Below, piece by piece: positions 22,928-34,076 of a stretch of DNA of 64,000 bases. Numbering within the stretch: position 1 is the stretch's first letter; the number at the start of each line of letters is the position of its first letter. This DNA is from Varroa destructor (Eukaryota > Arthropoda > Arachnida > Mesostigmata > Varroidae): NCBI RefSeq assembly GCF_002443255.2, contig NW_019211454.1, positions 63,666,179 to 63,730,178 on the forward strand. The letters run 5' to 3'. The position numbers and the translations under genes are program-made. The notes under the pieces are model-generated. The model worked only from the letters and a program-made list of their open reading frames with translations. It did not search any database and was not told where the DNA came from.

Positions 22928-25190
22928 GTATTTAGCTCTCTTTCCTAGCTAAAGTTTTTCCATGCAAGACATCGTGGCAACAGAGGTTCGTTCGTATATC
23001 AACAACGGAACGCCGATAACAGCGATGGCGTGGAAACGGGCTTGGTACGCGTACGATGATGCTTTTACCGATACAGTGGTTCTGCTGCTAATATTGCTAC
23101 TGGCGTGCCCCGCCTCTGTCCAAATACCGATCTGCTTCACAAACCGTGTCTACATCACCATGATTTGCGATTGTGAGCTGCTTGTTACTCGTACTTTACT
23201 GGTTGTCTTTCACACTTCGACTACTAAACTGCGTAGAGGCGCATTCCCCTGGTTTCTTCAGTGTCTCCTTCTGCAGAGTATTCGACCCACTCATAAGCTG
23301 CTGCACAAGTCACGCATACGCACACACACACTTAGACGCGCATGACGCCTGCCCCCTGGTTCTCCAAGTTAGCCGAGTAGCCCTACAATACACGACATTT
23401 TTCCTCGGTACTAGCAATGCGTCTATGTTTGAACATGCAGTGCCAGCAAGGCGAATAGAGCCGGTTAGGGGATGGGGGTACAGGGAAGATCTAACAACAC
23501 ATATTTTATCGACAATTCGATCGGGAAACGTTTAGCACCACTGGAAATGGCTCAGTTTCCCACTCGCTTGCCCATTCACCCAAGCTTTAGGCAGCCACGA
23601 CTCTCGTGCTCACCATTTCTTGGCAAGTTCCCTTTCTCTCTTTTTTTGGCCACCGCAGTTCGCTGCACGTCGCCGTTCTTCGATTGGTCGGTCGTCCTTT
23701 TATCGCCTTACACTCGTCTGCCCACCGTTGCCTGCTTCCGCTGCTTTTTCTTCTGCTGTTGCTGCCAACGGTCGCTATCCTGATTGGGTGAGTGGGCACG
23801 TAATGCACGCTTTGGCTGCAGGCTTGTCTGCCTCCGTCAACGAGAAAGGAAATAAGACTGGAGAAGAAGGACAACGCTGCCGACTGTGAGTGAGCAAAAA
23901 ACGACGACGAAGACGATGGAAAAGGCAGCAGAAGCAGCAGCAGTGCAGGTCAAAGGAACACGAAAAAGAAAACCCGTAAGAACATGTCGACACGACATGC
24001 ACACCACCATCACCACCTCGACGGCCGCTCTCTGCCGCTACCGTTATTTATGCCGCCTTTCGGATCGACGCAAAGAACCCACCAGGTGGAAAATCAAGTT
24101 CTCCAGGTTGTTGTCCTGGACGGTTTCCTCTCCCTCATCCCTATTCAGTCTGTGCAGTCTTTCTTACGCGTACGCTTCGTACTTCCCTATGGAAAAGGAT
24201 CGAATCGTTAAAGTGAAAAGTACACACACAAAACACAGCCAAAGCATCCTAGTTCGCGAAAAGTACTGGTTCGCGAAGGGTTTGCTGAAATTATCCGCTT
24301 TCGTCCGTTTTGCGTACCCGCTAACTATATTTATAGCATACTGTATATAGTACGTTACTTACTCGAGGTCGTATTTTGCTCATATCGGCGTCACAAAGCA
24401 GAAAGCTGGCTTTACCGACTTAATGCTCAGTGTGGAAATAAGCGTAAAGAAAAACTGTTTATATAGAAAGTGTACAGAAAGCGCGTTGAGCATAAGCCGG
24501 AAAGGGTCTCTAGGCGTAATCCATCTAGTGTAGCTACGTTTTCCCTTGCTTGCTCTCCCCGTTTCTTGCTGTCTAGGACTCTCGACATCTACCGTGACAG
24601 GTCAGTGTAGTGGAGGTTAAGAATGAATTGGCGTGCAAGCGCGCAACTAAAAGAAGTCAAGTACAGAACAAGAATATAGAAACAGAGAAATATATATATA
24701 TATATAGAAAGGGACAAGGAGAATATACCGTGGGTCTGTGGACCCGATCTGTCGGTCGGCAAACGCCAGCAGTATATCGGCAGGAGCCGGCGGAAGAGGA
24801 TAGCGCAGCCAGCAGCGGAAATACCTCCGGAAATCCGACAACACTCGTCTTCACGGATGTCATCCTGCTGTCGCCCATCGGCTAGCGCGGTGTACGAACG
24901 CTTACGTATGTGCAGTGGGGCTTTCCAAAACGGATATTTGAAAAAAAAATTCGCACTTTGGTTTTTACGAACGCTTCGGCGAGAGAAGATACTCAACATG
25001 GCTAGGTCGTTTGATGGTCCTTACGATATAAGGAAATGATCGAGGAAAGAGTGGGGTGATGCTTTAGCAAAGCGACCTTGTACGTTTAAATTCAAATATG
25101 CAACTCTTATTTCTGAAGGTGCAACGGGTTCATTTCAACCGGATCGCTCTGTTTTATGTTACAAAGTCGATATGCGGGGTATCCTTTGCA
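22928..25190. other. GC-richer intergenic sequence
   Basis: Contains pyrimidine-rich and CAG-like stretches (about 23.5-24.0 kb) with many overlapping frames on both strands. None has a recognisable domain. Confidence 0.4.
24691..24706. repeat. (TA)8 microsatellite
   Basis: Sixteen bases of TA repeats. Confidence 0.9.
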
Positions 25191-25902
25191 GACCATGCGG
25201 GAGGAGCAGCAATCGCCCACCTATGATCACGTCCGATCCACGATTGCGGAGGAGAGGCAAATGACATGCTTTGTGTCGTTTGCTCATGAGGCACGAAAAA
25301 TGGCTAAATGCGAAGGATGAAAATCGCTGATGACGTTTCAGATCCAGAACATTGGTCGAAAGCTCGCACAACTAATTGACCCATTGTAATTTCTGCCAGA
25401 CTGACCGGTGACCGCATGGAGCAGTCGATGACAATGCGAGAGATCTCTCAGGGATTAAGTAGGCCGGCTGGGGAACAAAGCATAGCTGAACACATGAACC
25501 GAACTCAAGAGACGATCGGACCCATAGGCTGTGCTGGAGAGTATTGTCCAGGAAAAATTAGGCTAAGAGGATATCTAACCATGTGAGTAGCTGCTGGGTA
25601 ATCATCAGCCACTACTAAGCCAATGAGAAAGGTCAGAAGCAGAGCTGTGCTAAGCTGCTGAGCCTGACAAGTGGTCGTATTTCGGCCTGCGGCAGGATGG
25701 ACGGCCGATGAACCCCCATCGGCAAAACATCGACGCTGGACATACAGGCCAGGGGATAGAGGAACGGTCCATCATAGGAAGAATGCAAGTTTTTGATGTC
25801 CACACATTCCCGTGGGCTTAACGCAATCCAAAGACTACTTCCAAGGAGAATGCGACAAATAGACAAAAGACCCACTCTTCGCAATCACTCGACTCTATAT
25901 AG

Positions 25903-26156
25903 AAGAAATGGGCTTTGTCATTGGGGACAAAGCGTGCCTCGAGACCTATGGTTCCGGTATGTCGATTCTCAAGCCAACAGGAGGAAGGACGAGTGGTCAT
26001 GAACTAGCACAATATTTAAAAAAAAAAAAGAGTGCGAAGCTTCCAGCAAAGATAATCAGGATCGTTGGAACGATCATTAGGAGCATCAGTTGTTATGGAA
26101 CCACTTCTGATCAATTGACACCAGAGCGAACAGACAGACGGACTGTGTATGAAATC
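25903..26156 (+). CDS. Open 84-codon segment with splice-like ends
   Basis: Acceptor-like CTATATAG and donor ATC|GTGAGT bound an open frame with coding-like composition (MGFVIGDKACLETYGSGMSI, LTPERTDRRTVYEI). An A12 run inside it encodes a Lys stretch. Nearby short open pieces in other frames (25192-25317, 25404-25584, 25662-25820) suggest either more exons or a decayed coding region. Confidence 0.2.
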
Positions 26157-26603
26157 GTGAGTAAACGAAACTTGATAAGCAACATATTCGACATCGTTTT
26201 AGTAAAACACAAATGTATAGTACAGATTGCCCTAGTCTGGCACAAGTGAACTTCGTAAGTAAATTGGCTATCCGAGGTGAGCGCGGTCTGTCTACTTCAT
26301 ACGCTTTGTTAGATCGTTTATTTGGGACTGGCCGTGTCTGCAGTCGCAAATACAATAGTATTAATCGAAAAAGAAGCTGACCTTGGTCACAGTCTGCGTC
26401 AGTGCTATAAAGAGCCATATCCCAAATATTAGTTCGTTTAGTAATAGAAGCGGTGTTGCGTGCGACCGCGGAAAACCAACGCGGGAAATGTGTGGGACTA
26501 GCTGTCGGCTTCTTTTGCTGAAAGAATGGTACTAGGTAAATGCAGTGGATGGTCTGTCACGGACTCGGAATAGTTTCGTGGCTATCACAGAGGGATAGAG
26601 TAC

Positions 26604-26921
26604 ATGGCCGTTGCAGGGTTGTCGTCGCCAAAGTTAGTGTCACTGGGCTTCGCATCAACCGGATTAGGCGAACGACAACAGCTCAGCTTTCGTGACTTCA
26701 AGCAACGCCGCACTAAGGAATCTGCTTGACTGTGAGGACCCTTTGTTTGGCCTGGGAGCACTGTCGGGCAGGTTATAGGTAGCGGTACTTCCGCAGCGTT
26801 TGCTTGCACGTTGCCAATCCTCCGCGCGTATGGCGTTCAGCTGAAAAGTTTCTCCGAAGGCGACAGAAAGTGGATGAAAGGATTTGTTAAACGGGAATTG
26901 ATGCACACACATAAGCTCTGA
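26604..26921 (+). pseudogene. Open frame broken by two adjacent TGA codons
   Basis: One frame runs from ATG (MAVAGLSSPKLVSLGFAS) for 41 codons, meets TGA-CTG-TGA at 26727-26735, then continues for 61 more codons (VGQVIGSGTSAAFACTLPIL, GDRKWMKGFVKRELMHTH) to a final TGA. Both halves look coding-like. This may be a decayed gene or a chance open frame in a GC-richer patch. No family is recognised. Confidence 0.2.
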
Positions 26922-28295
26922 AGTGCTTTGCCCGAAGTGTCAGTGTCGAGATTTGCTCAGGATTGCCCGAACACTACAAAGCATGCCTGCAAACGACGCA
27001 TTATATTCATTGCATATATGTGCAGGGGGCGACGTAAAGATCGTCACTATGTTTCTTTAGTCAAATCTGCGGATTTGTCGTAGTTTTAGTACTACTTTCG
27101 TTATTGTGTGCGTCTTGTCCTTTTTTAACCTACGAAACAAAGATCTTTTTGATCGAAGGGAAAATGAAGAATTTAAAAACATACGAGTGCTGATACACCC
27201 GATGAGTCGTGAGAACGAGCAACCTGAAATTAACGGCGCCCAGATGTTCTGAAATTTTTTTGTTCCCTGCACATTGTACGGAAAATAATGAGAAGGGTTT
27301 GCTTCCAAACGCTCATCGAAACAAAACAACCGCAAAAGTGAACTTGCAAATTAGGAAGTGCTTACGTGATCAGGCCTTATTAGGAGTAACACTCCGTCAT
27401 TTTGTTTCCACTTTGCCATCTAACTCGGAATTTAAGTGATTTACCCTACCCATTACATACGATATTGCATCCATCGTCTAGTAATTCTACTGCTGGTTCT
27501 GTTTCTTGTTGCAGACATGGCTCTGGCAGTTGGCTAGCTACCTTACGACCTTCACTCCGCCAGTACAATGTAACAGATTGTCTGTACGAGCATATAGACC
27601 ATATAGTGAGTAGCTCATATTAGGCAAGGGAAGTACTTCAGTAATCGTTTTAGCTGTCTGAACTACTTTCGTTATCTACCTGTGTACACATGATGTAAGT
27701 ACCGTCGATACATGCATAAGCCTGTAAGCTTGGTTATTCGCTCGTCCATTTATCAATCGCTGACAAGTTTGTTTTAGCCTGTATCGTTTTACGAGGTAAT
27801 ATCAGGCTCGTGGTATTGACAACACATTGCTACCTCGTATGTCGGACACCTCCCGGCAAAACTACATACAGAGACAACGTTCATATCATAAATATAAATA
27901 CGATGGGCTACAATCGTTGCCGTCTAACGACCAGCCCGTTGTATGTGTATCTTCCACAAATCCATTCCTGTAAGAAGCACAAGGTTCAAAGCTGTAAAGA
28001 ATATTCCGGCGATGCCATAGGACCGACCACCAGTACCCGTACGCCAACTTTATCAAAGCTGGATGGCAACGATAACTTTATCTTTGTAGGAACTATAACG
28101 ACAGAAACACTAGCACTAAAAACAACAAAGCCAAAGTAACATTACACGATGCCATTCTTACCCGTCAGCGGTCCTGCGACGCTTTGGATGGCTTTTGGAA
28201 CCGCGCACGAAGCCGTGATGGGACGCCGCTTCGTAAATCATATTACCCTGCTATTAAGAGACGAGGAAAAAGATGCAACCCAGTATCATTCGTGG

Positions 28296-28634
28296 TTAGT
28301 AGTAGGTTTCGTTCTGTTCAACCACCACCATGAGCTGCCCGTATAGATCCACAATTTCCACTGCTGTCTTTGTGACTACGATCACTGAGGCTGGATCTCT
28401 GATGAGTGCTGCCATAGCGGGTCGCATTGGATCTGAGAAACGCTAGTCGACAGCCGCGCAAGAACTCCTTAGACGCGGCAAGAGATGACGAAAATGACGA
28501 TAGACATTGCAACAAACAGTGGCAAGATGATCACCCCCCACAGTTTCGCTGGTCAAGCCGGCTCCTCCATCAAGCAAGGGGCGGTTGCTGGTCGCTTACT
28601 CACTCCATCTACCGCGGCGTTCATTCGCCGTCAT
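28296..28634 (-). CDS. Candidate two-exon micro-gene (55 residues)
   Basis: Exon 1 (28604-28634) runs MTANERRGRW and ends at donor TGGA|GTGAGT in phase 1. Exon 2 (28296-28432) follows TTTCTCAG, restores phase, and reads PMRPAMAALIRDPASVIVVT and on to a TAA. The second exon has a coding-like codon pattern. No homologue is recognised; it may be the 3' end of a larger gene or a chance model. Confidence 0.25.
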
Positions 28635-31600
28635 CGCGATGACACAATGAAAGTATCAGCACAAAGGATAGCGCCTATGGTGTTTCCGCAGCCGCTGTTG
28701 GTCGACATAAGATACCGGATAGCTCTGCCTACCACAAATGTATCTGTAACTCCCTCGGGTGCACTAACACAATTTGATTTAACGTTTCGCTCTTCTTTTT
28801 CGTCAACAAACGGCTGCAACAACGGGCGGCAAAGCCATCTCATAGGCCACTTTAGCACATTTCTATGTTTTTGGCAAGATGCCGAAGGAAGGACGAAAGT
28901 TAAAAGGGGACGATATTTTTAAGGACTGACCGCAATGTGAAATGCTCAATAGGATGACGGATAGCCAATATATCTAGTATACGTTTCTTGCGAGAGCTGA
29001 TGGCAAAAAGGAAGAATGGTAGGACGAAAACGAAAAGTGCCGAAAGTTGTATGGGATTTCGTTATACGCAGACAAGATGCTGCCTGATCAGTTTTTCAGG
29101 CAGGAGATGTCCATGGTAGTAAAATTTTGTTTGCATTTGTTTGACCACTTTTCAACGGATGCTTTGTTTATCACAAGAAAAACTAACTATTCTTTCTAGT
29201 CATCCATAAGCTCGAACGAGTACTCGAGAGGATACGCACTGAATGATATCAATGATTATTACAACTTTTCCTCAACGAAATGACTAAATCATCACCGTTT
29301 TAACGCAGCGGCAACGTGTTTATTTACTAAAGTTAGAAACACGCAACGTTCGAGATTGGGCGTAGACACATTTCATTCTACAGCGGAAGCCAGTTGTCGT
29401 CTAAAACAATACTTTACGGCAGTACCGGACATCAAATTCTAAAAGTCTGCATAAAGTGGTTAAAAGATTGCTATGCAAATTTAAGCCTAATAGATGGTAT
29501 CTAAAAACCTTTGTCTGAAGCTCTGAAAAGCGTTAACGTTAATGCCTCCCTCAAAAAACGTTCTTACTCGTTACTGCGTGCCTGATGATTAACTTCAATA
29601 TAATACATACGAGGCAACGAATATGAGTGTCGTAATTGTGAGTCGAAGATATTTCAGTGGGAGACTGGTAATGGAAATTCGAATAATCAAACACATTATT
29701 CATTGAATCCCCCTTAAAATGATAACCTTTGGATAAGATTGTACTTTGTGTTCAACTCTCCAGTCATTGCGAAGGCTAAAGCGAAATGGTCAAGTTAGGA
29801 TATTAACTTCCACAGAAACGATAAAATACTTCCAATACTTTCTACTAGGATTGCATAAAGCTCAGCTGTAGATTCTGATACCCAGGGAGGCCTATTCTAA
29901 GAGCTAGCACAGGTCATCGCTAACAAGATTTTCGCAATGTATTTATGAACGGGTTAATATACAACTCTGAGACATCAAATCATGACTCACTATTGTCAGT
30001 GCCCACTTGCACATTTGGCTTCCACGCGCCCATTGTGTGTGCTGAAACATCGTTATTACTGCTAAATTTTTTTGTTGTAAGGTGCAATATATAATATATA
30101 GACATATGACTCACGGCCATGAATGAGTTCATAGTCACAAAGTATACGTGTGCAATAGGTGTACCAATATCATGCTTATTTCTTGCAAACTCCAAACCTA
30201 TTCATTTAAACCAACACGTTACTTTAAAAACAGGCACATACGTTGTGTAATGAATTTGACTTTTATTCTAGACCTACGCACATATCAGGAAATTATCACC
30301 AAATGAAGATAAACGAGCAACACGTTAAAACATAATCATCAGCATCGTAACCATCATGAAGATCTTGGTCTTCTAGCATAATCCCGATTGTTTCCCGTTT
30401 GTTTTCGCCCGATACGCACTCTTACGGAAGAAGAAGGCGCTCTGCGTTCTTGTGACTAGTCGGCCACTTCTGCCGCAGTCATACTGCTTCCCCTAACGTT
30501 TAAGTCTTATGACTAGAGCGGGTCGTACAGCTCCTTTGCAGCCGTTGTTTTCCTCCTCGAATGCTACTGGTAAATTGTAGTACAAATACCGCTGTCCTAT
30601 ACAGTGGTAATAAAAGGAGCAACGGTAGGATAGACTTCTTTTATATATACTCTTCACGTCGTATGTGCCGGGTTATTTATCTCGACTTCTGTTGTTTGAG
30701 TTTCGTGGGTTCGTTTGCCCACGCTGCCTGTTGCCTTGATGGCTTTCCTCTCCTCTCGGCACTAAATGACCCCAATATTATAAAAAAAAAAAGCTGCTGT
30801 TTTTTCCAACGCTTTAAAACTCCCTTCTTTCGGTACTGCTACTATTGCTGCGAAAAGAACTACCTCTTCTCCTCACACATACTCGCTCTTGCCCCTTCAG
30901 TAGACCGGCACGGTTTCATTGTTTATACATGCCAAAGATCCGCCGTCTCAATTCAAAGAGCCAAGCATCGTTTCTAGCAACGAACATACACAATACTCCA
31001 TTTTCGCCAACGGAGGAAGCCACAACGCACTAGCTTTCGTGGGGTACGAAAAAAAGTTCGTAGGGGATGGGATGGGGAGGGGTTAACGGCGCAGAAGTGG
31101 GTGTGGATAGTAGAATTGGCAGCGGTTCGGAAGTTGAAACGAAAACAGTTTATTTGCCTGCTTCTTCTCTTCTTTTTGGGCGACTTTTTTCTGGAGGAAA
31201 GTGTTAGATTGCGATACAAAGGCTGCACCCGTTTTCAAAGCGTTTTTTTTTCGCCGTGAAGATGTTAACATATGGTTGGTGTTTTCAGCAGGAGGTTTTG
31301 GAGGGTATCTACAAACTTTATTCCATGGTACTAGACTAATGACTAAGGCGGACGGTAAGAATTGCTGGTTATTTTGTTAGATTGCGACCGTACCAATGTG
31401 CTCAAACTGTACTTTGGTACGTGTAATATCCACAGGCCATCACCCCCATTGTTGAATTAGCCTGTTAACTACGTGGTTATCTCTGCTATATACCTCAGGA
31501 GTCAACTTGCCATGCAACAGTCGGAACATGAAAACCGCATGTGTTTGATAGTCGCGAACTTCTTGCTTTTAGTTCGTATTGAATTTGAAGAAATTATGGA

Positions 31601-33301
31601 TTAAAATGCGCATGAAGGCTTGTTTTACAAAGAATTATTAAATTGGTTGTTATTTTGCAGCACAAAGCGCACACGAAGACTTAATAAGATACTATATTGT
31701 CACAAGCTTACTCATGTACATCTCGTTATAGTTCGGCATTCGTTGTGTACTTTATTCTATATGTTCTTTCCAAATAGCATATAGTTTTCTACCTTCCTAT
31801 TTCGAGGTACAACTTCATTCATTTCGTATGGCTTTGCATGAGACTGTTTGCGTTGTTTCCAACAGATCCGAGGCGTATTTCAGTCAAGTCATAACTATGT
31901 TATAACTTCCGCTGTGTACTTATTTGAATATATAGAACTACAATTCGTCTTTTTTTTTTTTAAATGATGGAATCTGCAATGAGTTTTCGTACACACATGT
32001 CTAAGACCTACAGATCGCTCGGTTCCGCAACCCCCAGAGACTATCCATACGACCTTTTTCATTGTTTGCGCCCACGCCGTCGTCGCTTCGGCTCGCGCGT
32101 TCTTCTATCATCTCGTAAAGGGATAGGGGTTAATCGGTTCTGTATGCAAATCTGAGCCACTATTCTGTCGTCACCGTTTGCGAAGCTTTCCTCGACGTTA
32201 ACCAGATGCAGCTTCAAAGAAGGAGAAAGTTGATAGTAGGGGATATTTTAACCCGCTTGACGAACCCTTTTTCATCTCTTCTTGAGAGTCCTCAATGAGT
32301 GAACCGTGAGTTCCTCTTCTTTCCAAGCTTAACCTCTCATTCAGACCTATTCCAATTGTTCTTCATGCTCCTAAAGCTTAGAGGTTCTTCGAGACTGAGA
32401 AACCGTCACGGGGGGGAAAGGGTAGACGTTTAGCTGTTATTCCTGCTGCTCGTTTATCGCATTGCCAATAATGTTTGACACCCCACTGCGTGCTAAACAA
32501 ATGCCCTATCGGATAATAACCCAGCCCTATCACTACCGATGCAGCTGCATAGAGAATATCTATTCGTCTCACATTTTTTGATATATTAGTCTAGACAAAC
32601 ACCCGTTACATAATATATGCGTACATGTAAATATAGCATTTAATCTCTCCTCAGTCGATATCGTCCTCAAAATGTATATATAAATTTAATGCATTCTGCT
32701 AATAGAGGTGGCAAACAAGACAGAAATAGGGACCTCCGACCCGATCTGGCGTTCGTATGCAACTTATATCAGCTTAGCACAGGTCTAAGATCAGGTACGT
32801 TCTTACAGACGCTCATGCGAAACTCGAGTTTACATGGGTGCCACCAAAAGAATACAAAATTCATACCGATTGTGGCTACAAAAACATCCCACGATGTAAG
32901 CGTAGAAGGCAAGCCGTTCGTCTTTCGTCAGTTTGCCCACAGACCCTGTCTTTCTCCCGCCCACTGTATATCACAATATGAATGTATAGTATGTAGATGC
33001 ACATACTCTGCATCTAGCCTCACTAATCATAGTGGTTTCCATTCGAAGCGGAAGGGTTGAGACAGTTGCTCCTATATCAAGTCTGCTCACAGACGCTAGC
33101 CACGTGTAAAATTCTTGAAGTAAACCAGTACAACACATCTTTCTTAAAAAAAAATAAAACAAAAAATATTTCTATGCTGGGGCAAAATTAAAACAAACAT
33201 TTTATATGCTTGTGAAATATATAGGTTTATTCTGGTTACCAGTGTTGCGGATACATTTCTAATGACACACAAAGGTCGCTGTCAGCTACAAATTTTGTAT
33301 T

Positions 33302-33312
33302 GGGGGGGGGGG
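33302..33312. repeat. G11 homopolymer
   Basis: Eleven consecutive G in otherwise AT-rich DNA. Confidence 0.9.
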
Positions 33313-33552
33313 ATGAACTTCCGTGTTACAATATGGCGGAAAATCATCGGCAAGTTACAAAGTTTAATTTATGCTACGTAGTATGTTAATGGATCATGAC
33401 TTCCGTAAACGGTTGCTGCAGTTAATAGATCCTCTTATGTCGAAAACAGATGTTGACAGAAAAGTTAAAGAACACATGGCAAATAGCTACGGGTTGTTTT
33501 TGGAATCACATTTCTCATAAGCAATAACAAATTGTAACAAGTTTGTTTTTTT

Positions 33553-33571
33553 CGACGTCATACCGACGTCA
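33553..33571. promoter_or_regulatory. Two direct copies of CGACGTCA
   Basis: CRE-like half-palindromic octamers at 33553-33560 and 33564-33571, 11 bases apart (one helical turn), about 340 bases past the end of the EGF-like membrane protein gene. Confidence 0.25.
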
Positions 33572-33912
33572 CAAAAGGACATTTTAGAGGAGGTAGAACA
33601 ACTATTGACTCATCGCAATACCCTTAAGCCATATAAACATTGACATTTGGAAACAGATGCTCAATATAAATTTTTTCTAGGAAACCACTATAAAGAGAAT
33701 AATCTTAGTTTCCATACGATCAAACAGCAAAGTTCTACTTGCTTTACAACAAAATCAAAAGTATAGCCTTAGAGTAAACGTCTTTGCTCACTATTTAACT
33801 TGTTATTGTTGATAAATACATGTGTTTCTGTATATGTTAGCAATGTAGATATGTAACAGAATAATAATAGCAATAGCTTTGTTTACGTTCATGCTTCAAT
33901 GACTTTATGATT

Positions 33913-34076
33913 TTACGACGCTTGTGGTGACCCGCTAATTTCCGATATTATGCTGATACTTACTTCGCTTGAACTACTGTGAAGAGACCCATGAAATAAG
34001 GTCCTGAAACGCAGAAGATGAGACCAAACGGCAAGGACAACAAACCAGATGATGGTCAGGCCCGTCAAACCAACTT
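33913..34076 (-). CDS. EGF-like membrane protein exon 8 (transmembrane helix and tail)
   Basis: The acceptor is ATATTTCAG. It encodes VGLTGLTIIWFVVLAVWSHL, a single membrane helix directly after the EGF-like segment, then basic LLRFR (inside-facing) and a Ser-rich tail to TAA at 33915-33913. A strong donor-like GAA|GTAAGT at 33963 could instead splice to an unseen exon. Confidence 0.7.

Larger units (their letters stand above)
28923..33912. other. Mostly AT-rich intergenic DNA
   Basis: No exon with convincing splice sites or motif was found. A GC-richer patch lies at 30.4-31.2 kb. It may hold the 3' UTR of the minus-strand EGF-like membrane protein gene. Confidence 0.45.

Noticed and set aside
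28485..28922. 145-codon plus-strand frame
   Set aside because: Overlaps minus-strand coding-like exons and has no domain or start context. Its length is not exceptional in GC-richer sequence.
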